This document shows positions 34,874 to 42,762 of a stretch of 64,000 bases of DNA, in pieces (position 1 is the stretch's first letter; each line of letters begins with the position of its first letter). The notes beneath the pieces are model-generated. The model had not been told where the DNA came from and did no database searches. It saw nothing but the letters and a program-made list of their open reading frames with translations. The position numbers and the translations under genes were made by a program. The stretch is from assembly GCA_016716005.1 (NCBI GenBank), contig JADJXE010000001.1, forward strand, positions 2,865,001 through 2,929,000, in the 5' to 3' direction. The DNA comes from Acidimicrobiales bacterium. Its GTDB lineage: Bacteria; Actinomycetota; Acidimicrobiia; Acidimicrobiales; JADJXE01.

Positions 34874-36379
34874 ATGCCCGCCGCCGACCTGTTCTCCGGC
34901 TACGAGCACGACGGCTTCTTCGACGAGGTGTTCGCGGGAGACGGCTCGATCCGGTCCCACTACGCCAATCTGGTCACCAACCTGGCCGAGGTCACGCCCG
35001 AGGAGCTGGCCCGCCGCGAGCGCCTGCGCGACCAGGCCTTCCGCACCCAGGGGATCACCTTCACCGTGTACGGCGAGGGCGACGACGAGGACCTGGAGCG
35101 CACCTTCCCCATGGACCTGCTGCCCCGGGTGATCCCGGCCGACGAGTGGGGCCGGATCGAGGCCGGGCTCATCCAGCGGGTGACCGCCCTCAACGCCTTC
35201 CTCGACGACCTCTACGTGGGGGAGCGGGCCGCGCTCCACGACGGGATCGTCCCGCGGTGGCTGGTCACCTCGAGCGACGGGTTCACCCGCGAGGCCTTCG
35301 GGATCCCGGTGCCCCAGGGCGCCCGCTGCCTGGTGGCCGGCATCGACCTGGTCCGTGGGGCCGACGGCGGCTACCAGGTGCTCGAGGACAACCTGCGCAA
35401 CCCGAGCGGCATCTCGTACGTGCTGGAGAACCGGGCGGCGATGACCCGGGTGCTGCCCCACCTGTTCTCCACCCACCGGGTTCGCCCCGTCGACCACTAC
35501 GGCGCCTCGCTCCTGTCGGCGCTGCGCCACGTGGCCCCACCGGCGGCCGGCGACCCCACCGTGGTGGTGCTCACCCCCGGCGTGTACAACTCGGCGTTCT
35601 TCGAGCACGCCTTCCTCGCCCGCCAGATGGGCGTGGAGCTGGTGGAGGGCCGCGACCTGGTGGTCGACGAGCACGTGGTGTTCATGCGCACCACCCGCGG
35701 CCTGGAGCGCGTCGACGTGATCTACCGCCGCATCGACGACGACTTCCTCGACCCGGTGTGCATGGTGGACGACAGCGTGCTCGGGGTGCCGGGCCTGCTG
35801 GCCGCGGCCCGGGCCGGCAACGTCACCCTGGCCAACGCCGTCGGCAACGGGGTGGCCGACGACAAGGCGGTCTACGCCTACGTGCCGGCGATCATCCGCT
35901 ACTACCTGGGCGAGGAGGCGATCCTCCCCAACGTGCCGACGTACCTCCTGTGGGACGACGACCAGCGGGCCGAGGTGCTGGAGCGCCTCGACCAGCTGGT
36001 GGTGAAGCCGGTGGGGGCGTCGGGCGGCTACGGCCTGTTGATCGGCCCGTCGGCCGACGAGGCCACCCTCGAGGAGTTCCGGGCCCGCATCGAGGCCGAC
36101 CCCCGGGGCTACGTCGCCCAGGAGATGGTGAGCCTGAGCCGCCACCCCACCCTCACCGGCGACCACGTCGAGGGACGCCACGTCGACCTGCGGCCCTTCG
36201 TGCTCTCCGGCGAGCGGGTGGAGGTGATCCCGGGCGGGCTCACCCGCGTGGCCCTGCGCAAGGGGAGCCTGGTCGTGAACTCCAGCCAGGGCGGCGGCTC
36301 CAAGGACACCTGGGTGCTGGCCCCCGACGAGACCAGCGGCACGTCCCCGGCCGCCGACGTCACCGATGCGGTGGGCTGA
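34874..36379 (+). CDS. Circularly permuted type 2 ATP-grasp protein
   Basis: A 501-residue enzyme of the DUF404/DUF407 family, a circularly permuted ATP-grasp predicted to form an amide bond. The signatures are GYEHDGFFDEVF, RDQAFRTQGITFTVYGEG, GFTREAFGIPVPQGARCLVAGIDLVRGADGGYQVLEDNLRNPSGISYVLENRA, DVIYRRIDDDFLDP, NAVGNGVADDKAVYAYVP, LVVKPVGASGGYGLLIG and SQGGGSKDTWVL. In mycobacteria it is followed directly by an alpha-E protein and a transglutaminase-like protein; here those lie 2.3 kb further on, past three lipoprotein genes on the other strand. Start ATG 34874 gives the canonical N-terminus. Confidence 0.93.
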   Translation: MPAADLFSGYEHDGFFDEVFAGDGSIRSHYANLVTNLAEVTPEELARRERLRDQAFRTQGITFTVYGEGDDEDLERTFPMDLLPRVIPADEWGRIEAGLIQRVTALNAFLDDLYVGERAALHDGIVPRWLVTSSDGFTREAFGIPVPQGARCLVAGIDLVRGADGGYQVLEDNLRNPSGISYVLENRAAMTRVLPHLFSTHRVRPVDHYGASLLSALRHVAPPAAGDPTVVVLTPGVYNSAFFEHAFLARQMGVELVEGRDLVVDEHVVFMRTTRGLERVDVIYRRIDDDFLDPVCMVDDSVLGVPGLLAAARAGNVTLANAVGNGVADDKAVYAYVPAIIRYYLGEEAILPNVPTYLLWDDDQRAEVLERLDQLVVKPVGASGGYGLLIGPSADEATLEEFRARIEADPRGYVAQEMVSLSRHPTLTGDHVEGRHVDLRPFVLSGERVEVIPGGLTRVALRKGSLVVNSSQGGGSKDTWVLAPDETSGTSPAADVTDAVG

Positions 36380-36394
36380 CCCGGTCCCCGCCGC

Positions 36395-36769
36395 TCACCA
36401 GACCTCGACCGGAACCGTCTCCGCGTCGGGCTCGCCACAGGACGGGCCGGCGCGCATGCATGGATACACGGTCACGGTGACGAGGTAGCTGCGGGGGATG
36501 TCGTACGTGACCGCCCAGCACACCATCTCGCGGGTGGCCGGCACCTCGTAGTGCTGGATCTCGCCGTCGCCCCAGTCGACGTGGAGCAGGTAGACCTCCC
36601 AGGGCGCGTCCTCCGCGAGAGGGACGTTGATGAGGTCCACGCAGAACTGTCCGGGCACCCCGGCACGCATCGGGTCCGGCTCGTACCACGCCGACGAGAT
36701 CGTGGCGCAGCTCGTGGCCAGCAGGGTGACGGCAACGACCGTCGCCGTGAGCAGGAGCCGCCTTGCCAT
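36395..36769 (-). CDS. Small lipoprotein with a Cys-pair module
   Basis: A 124-residue lipoprotein: signal peptide with lipobox LATSC (Cys at residue ~21). The mature part contains RAGVPGQFCVDLI and MVCWAVTY and ends with a further Cys pair (YPCMRAGPSCGE). The spacing of an AGxPGxxC motif followed ~45 residues later by a second Cys in a beta strand matches the N-terminal modules of the two larger lipoproteins upstream on this strand, so it looks like the same module without the YfaP-like domain. It ends 15 bp from the ATP-grasp stop, convergent. Function unknown. Confidence 0.7.
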   Translation of the reverse strand: MARRLLLTATVVAVTLLATSCATISSAWYEPDPMRAGVPGQFCVDLINVPLAEDAPWEVYLLHVDWGDGEIQHYEVPATREMVCWAVTYDIPRSYLVTVTVYPCMRAGPSCGEPDAETVPVEVW

Positions 36770-36917
36770 GGCTCACTCCCATCCGCCTGCGCGCAGTGCA
36801 GGCACGAGTTGATTGTCCGACCGGCTCCGGGGGGTGGCAAGAGGGGATGCTCGTGGACGCCGTGTGTTCGCGGACCGGCCCGGCGAATCGAGGCCGAGCC
36901 GGTCACCCGCTGATCGC

Positions 36918-37679
36918 TCAGGCGGTGAAGGTCACGGTGGTGCTGCGGCCGTTGCTGGGCACCGGGAACGACTGGCCCCGCACGACCTGGCCGCCGACCT
37001 TGATGGTGAGCTCGGCGTCGCTGGTGGAGCCGCACCCGTGGAACGACACGATGACCACCGAGTACTGCCCGCGCGGGGCGCCGCCGGTGGGCCAGAAGAT
37101 GTTCTCGTAGTGCCTGGCGTTGTCGCCGCACGAGGGGATGGTGTCGTGGTCGAGCCGGCCGCCGCTGGCGGAGGCGGTGTTGCCGTACCAGATCTCCTCG
37201 CCGCGGGGGTCGACCACGTGCAGGTCGAGGTCGGCGCCGTCGGACCAGGCCAGCGTGACCTGGACGTCACCGGTGCCGAGGTCGGGTGGCGGCGGCTGGT
37301 TCGGGTCCTGCACCGTGAACGTGTACGAGCCCGTGGTGCAGGTATCCCTGTCGATCTCGGGGTCCTCACCGACGTATTCCGCGGCGGCGCACGCCGTGTA
37401 GTCGATGGTTCGTGTTCCCGGCTGCGGGTAGTTCACGTCGAAGCAGGCGGCGGGCGTCGTCGCTCCTGAGTAGTCGACGTTCCTCACGCCCAAGGGCCCG
37501 GCGTTGACCACGATGTAGTCGGGGACGATGCCGCCGATGTACCCCACGGGGAAGCAGATCCTTCCCGGTCGGCCGGCGACGAGGGGCTGGGGCTCGGTTC
37601 GCGGGTTGGACACGAAGGCGCAGCCCGTCACCAGCACGAGCGCGGCCAGCAGCCCGCCGGCGCGTCGCAGTGTGACCAT
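36918..37679 (-). CDS. Lipoprotein with C-terminal YfaP/DUF2135-like domain, copy A
   Basis: A 253-residue lipoprotein: MVTLRRAGGLLAALVLVTGCAF (lipobox VTGC), an N-terminal module with AGRPGRICFPV and AACFDVNYPQPGTRTIDYTAC (residues ~35-95), a Pro linker, then a YfaP/DUF2135-like beta domain: VQVTLAWSDGADLDLHVVDPRGEEIWYGN... YENIFWPTGGAPRGQYSVVIVSFHGC. The acidic strand SDGADLDLHVVDP is the family hallmark and may bind calcium. The last ~65 codons are almost identical to copy B. The start has a GGGGACG-type ribosome site within a leader that is also duplicated upstream of copy B. Confidence 0.8.
   Translation of the reverse strand: MVTLRRAGGLLAALVLVTGCAFVSNPRTEPQPLVAGRPGRICFPVGYIGGIVPDYIVVNAGPLGVRNVDYSGATTPAACFDVNYPQPGTRTIDYTACAAAEYVGEDPEIDRDTCTTGSYTFTVQDPNQPPPPDLGTGDVQVTLAWSDGADLDLHVVDPRGEEIWYGNTASASGGRLDHDTIPSCGDNARHYENIFWPTGGAPRGQYSVVIVSFHGCGSTSDAELTIKVGGQVVRGQSFPVPSNGRSTTVTFTA
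36919..37112. repeat. Direct repeat, unit 1 (YfaP-domain 3' end)
   Basis: About 194 bp covering the end of lipoprotein copy A and repeated at 37775-37968 with only a few substitutions. It reflects recent duplication or gene conversion. Confidence 0.85.
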
Positions 37680-37745
37680 GATCGTCCCCTTTCTGCGGGG
37701 ATCGCTCCGCGGCCCGCGCCGCGGGCGCTTCGAGCGTCGCGCCGG
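37678..37745. repeat. Duplicated leader/promoter region of lipoprotein copy A
   Basis: About 68 bp immediately upstream of copy A, repeated at 38528-38595 with two or three mismatches. It includes the purine-rich ribosome site and a GC-rich hairpin-forming stretch (cgcggcccgcgccgcg). Confidence 0.8.
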
Positions 37746-37749
37746 GCAG

Positions 37750-37768
37750 CGACGCCGACAAGGCGTCG
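37750..37768 (-). terminator. Candidate terminator after lipoprotein copy B
   Basis: Hairpin CGACGCC-GACAA-GGCGTCG (7-bp stem, 5-nt loop) just past the copy B stop and before the duplicated leader of copy A. Confidence 0.45.
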
Positions 37769-37773
37769 GCGGC

Positions 37774-38529
37774 TCAGGCGGTGAAGGTCACGGTGGTGCT
37801 GCGGCCGTTGCTGGGCACCGGGAACGACTGGTCCCGCACGACCTGGCCGCCGACCTTGATGGTGAGCTCGGCGTCGCTGGTGGAGCCGCACCCGTGGAAC
37901 GACACGATGACCACCGAGTACTGGCCGTGCGGGGCGCCGCCGGTGGGCCAGAAGATGTTCTCGTAGTGGGTGTTGTCGTCGCCGCACTGCGGGCGGGTGT
38001 CGTGGTCGAGCTGGCCGCTGCTGGCGGAGGTGGTGTTGCCGTACCACGTCTCCGCGCCGCCGGGGTCGACCACGTGCAGGTCGAGGTCGGCGCCGTCGGA
38101 CCAGGCCAGCGTGACCTGGACGTCACCGGTGCCGAAGACGGGCTGGTTCGGGGCCTGCACCGTGAAGGTGTACGACCCCTTGGTGCAGCTCTCGCCCTTG
38201 ATCTCGAAGGACCCGGGGTTCTCGGGGTTCGTGTTCCACCTCGCCGGGCAGACGTCGTACTCGATGGTCTGCGTCCCGGGGTTGGCGTAGGTGACGTCGA
38301 AGCAGTACTCGTCGCCAACGCTCCCGTACCTGTACATCCCGCTCGACGGGATCTGCACCCGCACATACGGCCAGTCGGCCCCCGCCAGGCTGGCGAGGGT
38401 GAGGCAGACTTGGCCGGGCTGGCCGGCGACCAGGGGCGCCGGCACCGTGCGGCTGCTCGACACGAAGGCGCAGCCCGTCACCAGCACGAGCGCGGCCAAC
38501 AGCCCCCCGGCGCGCCGCAGTGTCGTCAT
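37774..38529 (-). CDS. Lipoprotein with C-terminal YfaP/DUF2135-like domain, copy B
   Basis: A 251-residue paralogue of copy A. The signal peptide is nearly identical (MTTLRRAGGLLAALVLVTGCAF), and the C-terminal domain is nearly identical (VTLAWSDGADLDLHVVDPGGAETWYGN through TTVTFTA). The N-terminal module is quite different in sequence (AGQPGQVCLTLA, YCFDVTYANPGTQTIEYDVC). Only the module's Cys and PGTxTIxY frame are conserved. The start is ATG 38529, after a GGAAAGGGGACG ribosome site. It lies inside the gap between the ATP-grasp gene and the alpha-E gene. Confidence 0.8.
   Translation of the reverse strand: MTTLRRAGGLLAALVLVTGCAFVSSSRTVPAPLVAGQPGQVCLTLASLAGADWPYVRVQIPSSGMYRYGSVGDEYCFDVTYANPGTQTIEYDVCPARWNTNPENPGSFEIKGESCTKGSYTFTVQAPNQPVFGTGDVQVTLAWSDGADLDLHVVDPGGAETWYGNTTSASSGQLDHDTRPQCGDDNTHYENIFWPTGGAPHGQYSVVIVSFHGCGSTSDAELTIKVGGQVVRDQSFPVPSNGRSTTVTFTA
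37775..37968. repeat. Direct repeat, unit 2 (YfaP-domain 3' end)
   Basis: Second copy of the ~194-bp repeat at 36919-37112, forming the end of lipoprotein copy B. Confidence 0.85.
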
Positions 38530-38595
38530 GATCGTCCCCTTTCCGCGGGGATCGCTCCGCGGCCCGCGCCGCGGGCACTTCGAGCGTCGCGCCGG
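38528..38595. repeat. Duplicated leader/promoter region of lipoprotein copy B
   Basis: Second copy of the leader at 37678-37745; it drives copy B on the minus strand. Confidence 0.8.
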
Positions 38596-38635
38596 GTCCA
38601 GGTGCCGACAAGACGCCGGTGCCGGTGGGGCCGGG

Positions 38636-38655
38636 GTGTGAACGGCGCGTGAGCG
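38636..38655. promoter_or_regulatory. Direct-repeat regulatory element upstream of the alpha-E gene
   Basis: GTGTGAACG, then two bases, then GCGTGAGCG: an 11-bp-period direct repeat matching the element before the ATP-grasp gene. GTGTGAACG starts exactly 57 bp before the TACCAT hexamer, the same distance as at the ATP-grasp promoter. Confidence 0.55.
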
Positions 38656-38692
38656 GTTGGTGACGGGGGGACGACGGCCCTCCCGCGGTCCG

Positions 38693-38698
38693 TACCAT
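38693..38698 (+). promoter_or_regulatory. -10-like hexamer of the alpha-E gene
   Basis: TACCAT, 8 nt before ATG 38707. Confidence 0.5.
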
Positions 38699-38706
38699 GG
38701 GCGGCG

Positions 38707-39726
38707 ATGCTGGCCCGCCACGCCGAGAGCCTGTTCTGGACCGGCCGCTACCTGGAGCGGGCCGAGGACACGGCGCGCATGCTCGACGTCACCTACCACG
38801 GGCTGCTCGAGAGCCCGCCGGCCCAGGCCCGGGGCAGCTGGCACGACCTGCTGCGGGTGCTCTCCCTCGACGAGGCCTTCGACTGGGACGCCCACGCCGC
38901 CGACGGCGCCGAGCTGGCCGGCGCCATCTCGGAGTTCCTGGTGCTCGACCAGGAGAACCCGGGCGCCATCGGCAACGCCGTGCTGCGGGCCCGCGAGAAC
39001 GTGCGGTCGGTGCGCGAGCTGGTGTCGACCGAGCTGTGGGAGGCGATCAACGGCTTCTGGCTGGAGCTGCAGCGGCGCGACCTGCATGCCGAGCTGCACA
39101 CCCAGCCCTACGAGCTGTACGGGCTGGTGAAGCGGCGCTGCCAGATGGTGTCGGGCGTGGCCGCCGAGACCATGCCCCGCGACGACGGGTGGCGGTTCCT
39201 GATGCTCGGCTGGATGCTCGAGCGGGCCGAGATGACCTGCCGGCTGATCAACGTGCGCTACGCCGAGCTGGCCGACGCCGGCCGGCCCGACTCCTACCAC
39301 CTGCTCCTCGGCGCCCTGAAGAGCGCCAGCGCGTCCGAGGCGTACCGCAAGACGTACGGCGCGTCGATGCGGCCGGTGGAGGTGGTCGAGTTCCTGCTGC
39401 TCGACCGGGCGTTCCCCCGCTCGGTGCTCTACTGCCTGCGCCAGGCCGACAAGGACCTCACCCGCCTCCCCACCACCGAGGACGGTGACCTCAACCGGCC
39501 CCAGCGGCTGATCGGCCGGCTCAAGGCCGAGCTCGAGTACCGCGACGTGTCCGAGCTGCTCGACGAGGACCTCCACGGCTTCCTCGACCGGCTGCAGGCG
39601 GGGGTGCGCGAGGTGGCCGACGCGGTGGGGTCCACCTACTTCCGCAACGCCGAGGCCCTCGACCTGCACGCCGTCGACTTCCACCCCGCCGGCGGGCCCC
39701 CCCGAACCCGGTGGTGGTCGCGGTGA
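38707..39726 (+). CDS. Alpha-E domain protein (DUF403)
   Basis: A 339-residue all-helical protein opening MLARHAESLFWTGRYLERAEDTARMLDVTYH, the diagnostic alpha-E start. Further motifs are NAVLRARENVRSVRELVSTELWEAING, DDGWRFLMLGWMLERAEMTCRLINVRY, FLLLDRAFPRSVLYCL and LIGRLKAELEYRDVSELLDEDLHGFL. It always accompanies the permuted ATP-grasp and transglutaminase-like proteins and is thought to be part of their peptide-forming system; its biochemical activity is unknown. The stop overlaps the transglutaminase start by 4 bp. Confidence 0.93.
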   Translation: MLARHAESLFWTGRYLERAEDTARMLDVTYHGLLESPPAQARGSWHDLLRVLSLDEAFDWDAHAADGAELAGAISEFLVLDQENPGAIGNAVLRARENVRSVRELVSTELWEAINGFWLELQRRDLHAELHTQPYELYGLVKRRCQMVSGVAAETMPRDDGWRFLMLGWMLERAEMTCRLINVRYAELADAGRPDSYHLLLGALKSASASEAYRKTYGASMRPVEVVEFLLLDRAFPRSVLYCLRQADKDLTRLPTTEDGDLNRPQRLIGRLKAELEYRDVSELLDEDLHGFLDRLQAGVREVADAVGSTYFRNAEALDLHAVDFHPAGGPPRTRWWSR

Positions 39727-40688
39727 GGCTCGACATCCGCTACCGCACCCGGTTCGCCTACACCGGCCCGGTGCGCGAGAGCCAGAACGAGCTGCGGGCC
39801 TGCCCGGCCAGCGACGTGCGCCAGCAGCTGGTGTCGTACCGGGTGAGCACCACGCCTGCGGCCCGGGTGTTCTCCTTCACCGACTACTGGGGCACGCGGG
39901 TCGACACGTTCGGGGTGACGCCCACCCACCGCAACCTCGAGGTGGTCGCCGAGGCCGTGGTGGAGACCCGCTACACGCCGCTGGTCACCATCTCGCCCCG
40001 CATGGAGGCGCTGTCCGACCCGGCCTGGCTGGACGAGCACGTCGAGTACCTGGAGCGCACCCCCCACGCCGACTGGGGCAAGGGGGTGGTCGAGGAGGCC
40101 GGCCGGGTCACCGAGCTGGTCGGGCCCGACCCGGTGGGGCTGGTGCTGGCCATCCACCGCCGGGTGGGAGCGGTGATGACCTACGAGCCCGGCCACACCT
40201 ACGTGGGGATGCCCATCGAGGAGGTGCTGGAGACCCGAAAGGGCGTGTGCCAGGACTTCGCCCACCTGGCCGTGGCCATGTGCCGCAGCGTGGGGATCCC
40301 GGCCCGCTACGTCAGCGGGTACCTGTTCACCAGCGACGACCGCACCGGGGCCGACGTGGTCGGGGGCGACGTGGCGTGGGTGCAGACCCACGCCTGGTTC
40401 GAGGCCGCCGTCCCGGGCCACGGGTGGCTGGCCCTCGACCCCACCAACGGCGCCGAGGTGGGCCTGCGCCACGTGAAGATCGGCCACGGCCGCGACTACG
40501 ACGACGTGCCGCCCCTGCGGGGAGCGTTCTCGGGCCCTGCCGTCCACGGCCTGGACGTGGCCGTGGAGATCCGCCGGGTCACCGCGCCCAAGGGCCCGCT
40601 CGGGGAGGGGTCCCCGGCCGCGGCCCGGGCCCGGCCGGTGCTGCCGGCCCAGCGCATCGCCGAGGCCCGCCTGGCCGGGCAGCAGTAG
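39723..40688 (+). CDS. Transglutaminase-like cysteine peptidase/ligase family protein
   Basis: A 321-residue protein. The N-terminal beta domain (VRLDIRYRTRFAYTGPVRESQNELRACP, typical bacterial transglutaminase N region) precedes a transglutaminase core with Cys in ETRKGVCQDFAHLAVAMCRSVGIPARYVSGY, His in DVAWVQTHAWFEAAVPGHGW and Asp in LALDPTNGAEVGLRHVKIGHGRDYDDVPP, so the C-H-D triad is intact. GTG 39723 overlaps the alpha-E stop. It completes the ATP-grasp/alpha-E/transglutaminase set and may hydrolyse or transfer the peptide bond made by the ligase. Confidence 0.93.
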   Translation: MRLDIRYRTRFAYTGPVRESQNELRACPASDVRQQLVSYRVSTTPAARVFSFTDYWGTRVDTFGVTPTHRNLEVVAEAVVETRYTPLVTISPRMEALSDPAWLDEHVEYLERTPHADWGKGVVEEAGRVTELVGPDPVGLVLAIHRRVGAVMTYEPGHTYVGMPIEEVLETRKGVCQDFAHLAVAMCRSVGIPARYVSGYLFTSDDRTGADVVGGDVAWVQTHAWFEAAVPGHGWLALDPTNGAEVGLRHVKIGHGRDYDDVPPLRGAFSGPAVHGLDVAVEIRRVTAPKGPLGEGSPAAARARPVLPAQRIAEARLAGQQ

Positions 40689-40709
40689 GGGTCGGTCACG
40701 GCGGTGGCG

Positions 40710-40715
40710 TACGCT
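40710..40715 (+). promoter_or_regulatory. -10-like hexamer of the CapD-type gene
   Basis: TACGCT, 42 nt before GTG 40757. This gene has a normal leader with GGAGGAG 8 nt before the start, in contrast with the leaderless neighbours. Confidence 0.4.
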
Positions 40716-40756
40716 CCCACGTGCCGGTCGGGCGGACGGGTGGAGGAGATCGACAG

Positions 40757-42672
40757 GTGACGGCGGAGACGGCGGCGGACAGCCCGGGGCACCGCGGGGG
40801 ACAGAGCGCGGCGGACAGCGCGGGTAGCAGCGGGGAGCGCGCCGCGTTGCATCCCGGCCTCCTGGCCCTCCTGGGCCGGAACCGGTACTCGGTGCAGGCG
40901 GCGGCCGACGGCTTCGCCTGGGCCGTGGGCCTCCTCGGCGCGACCCTGCTGCGCTACGACCTCGACTGGGGCCAGGTCGGCTGGGCCGGGCTGGCCGCCA
41001 CGGTGGTCGTGGCGGTGGCGCTCCAGGCGCTGGTGGGCACGGCCGTGGGCCTCTACCGGGGCCGGTGGCGCTTCGGCAGCTTCGACGAGGTCGCCGCGCT
41101 GGTGCTCAGCGTCGCGGTGGTCGCCGGGGTGCTCACCGCCCTCAACCTGGTCCTGTTCGACCGGCTGGTGCCGGGGTCGGTGCCCGTGGGCGGCGGGGTG
41201 ATCGCCCTGTGCCTGGCGGGCGGCAACCGCTACACCTGGCGGCTGCTGCTCGAGCGCAGCCGCCGGCCCTCGGCCGACGGCGACGGCACCACCCGCCTCT
41301 TGGTGTTCGGCGCGGGCGACGGCGGCGACCAGATCGTGCGGGCGATGCTGCGCAGCCCCGACAGCCCCTACGTGCCGGTGGCCCTGCTCGACGACGACCC
41401 GGCCAAGCGCAAGCTGCGGCTCATGGGCGTCCCCGTGGCCGGCGGCCGGGACGACCTGGCCGCGGTGGCGGCCGACCGGCGGGCGTCGGCCCTGCTGATC
41501 GCCGTCCCGAGCGCCGAGCCCGAGCTGATCCGCGAGCTGAGCGAGCTGGCGGTCGGGGTCGGCCTCGACGTGATGGTGCTGCCGCCGGTGGCCGGGCTGA
41601 TCGGCGGCCGGGTGGGCGTGGGCGACATCCGGCCCCTGACCGACGAGGACCTGCTGGGCCGGCACAAGATCCATCTCGACGTCGACGCCATCGCCGGCTA
41701 CCTCACCGGCAAGCGGGTGCTGGTCACGGGCGCGGGCGGCTCGATCGGGTCCGAGCTGTGCCGCCAGATCCACCGCTACGCGCCGGCCCAGCTGCTGCTG
41801 CTCGACCGCGACGAGTCGGCCCTGCACGACGTGCAGCTGTCGATCGAGGGCCGGGCCCTCCTCGACACCCCCGACCTGCTGCTGTGCGACATCCGCGACC
41901 GCGACCGGGTGCTGGAGGTGTTCCGCCAGCGCCGGCCCGAGGTGGTGTTCCACGCCGCCGCCCTCAAGCACCTGCCCTCCTCGAGCAGTACCCCGACGAG
42001 GCGTGGAAGACGAACGTGGTGGCCACCCAGACCCTGCTCGACGCCTCGGTCGCGGTGGGCGTGCGCCGCTTCGTGAACATCAGCACCGACAAGGCGGCCG
42101 ACCCCATCAGCGTGCTCGGCCACTCCAAGCGCATCGCCGAGCGCCTCACCGCCCATGCCGCCGACGTCACCGACCACCCCTACCTGTCGGTGCGCTTCGG
42201 CAACGTGCTGCACTCCCGGGGGTCGGTGCTCACCGCCTTCCACGCCCAGATCGAGCGGGGCGGCCCGGTCACCGTCACCCACCCCGACGTCACCCGCTAC
42301 TTCATGACGGTGGAGGAGGCGGTGAGCCTGGTGATCCAGGCCGGCGCCATCGGCCGGCCGGGCGAGTCGCTGGTGCTCGACATGGGCGAGCCGGTGCGTA
42401 TCGCCGAGGTGGCCGAGCAGCTGGTGGCCGAGGCGCCCCGCCCGGTCGAGATCGTGTTCACCGGTCTCCGGCCGGGCGAGAAGCTCCACGAGGTGCTGCT
42501 GGGCGCGGGCGAGCCCGACGACCGGCCGTTCCACAGCGGCATCAGCCACGTGCCCGTGCCGCCCCTCGAACCCGCCGAGCTCGACGGTGGCGGTTCGGCC
42601 CGCGCCCGCCTGCGGGAGCTGTCGGGCGCGGTGGCGTCCGAGCTCGACGTGCGCGTCTCCGGGGGCGACTGA
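40757..42672 (+). pseudogene. CapD/WbpM-type nucleoside-diphosphate-sugar dehydratase, -1 frameshift
   Basis: A ~638-residue membrane enzyme of polysaccharide synthesis in two frames. Frame one (to ~41976) has about four N-terminal TM helices, a first Rossmann domain (RLLVFGAGDGGDQIVRAML) and the second domain start KRVLVTGAGGSIGSELCRQI through VVFHAAALKHLP. Frame two resumes with LLEQYPDEAWKTNVVATQTLLDASVAVGVRRFVNISTDKAADPISVLGHSKRIAE, FGNVLHSRGSVL and TGLRPGEKLHEVLL. The family reads HAAALKHLPLLEQ without a break, so one base is missing at ~41975-41977 (CTG CCx CTC CTC). Everything else is intact, so a recent mutation or a sequence error is likely. If real, the protein ends at 42076 with a scrambled tail. 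Confidence 0.88.
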
Positions 42673-42762
42673 CCCGACCGCCGGGCGCCGGTCTGGGCAC
42701 GACGCCTCGCCGTCGGCCATGATCGCGGGACCCGCTCCGCCTGCGCCTCCCGGAGGTCACCG

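Noticed and set aside
41971..41990. Programmed -1 ribosomal frameshift in the CapD-type gene
   Set aside because: There is no X XXY YYZ slippery heptamer or downstream pseudoknot, and the family is not known to use recoding. A deletion or sequence error explains it better.
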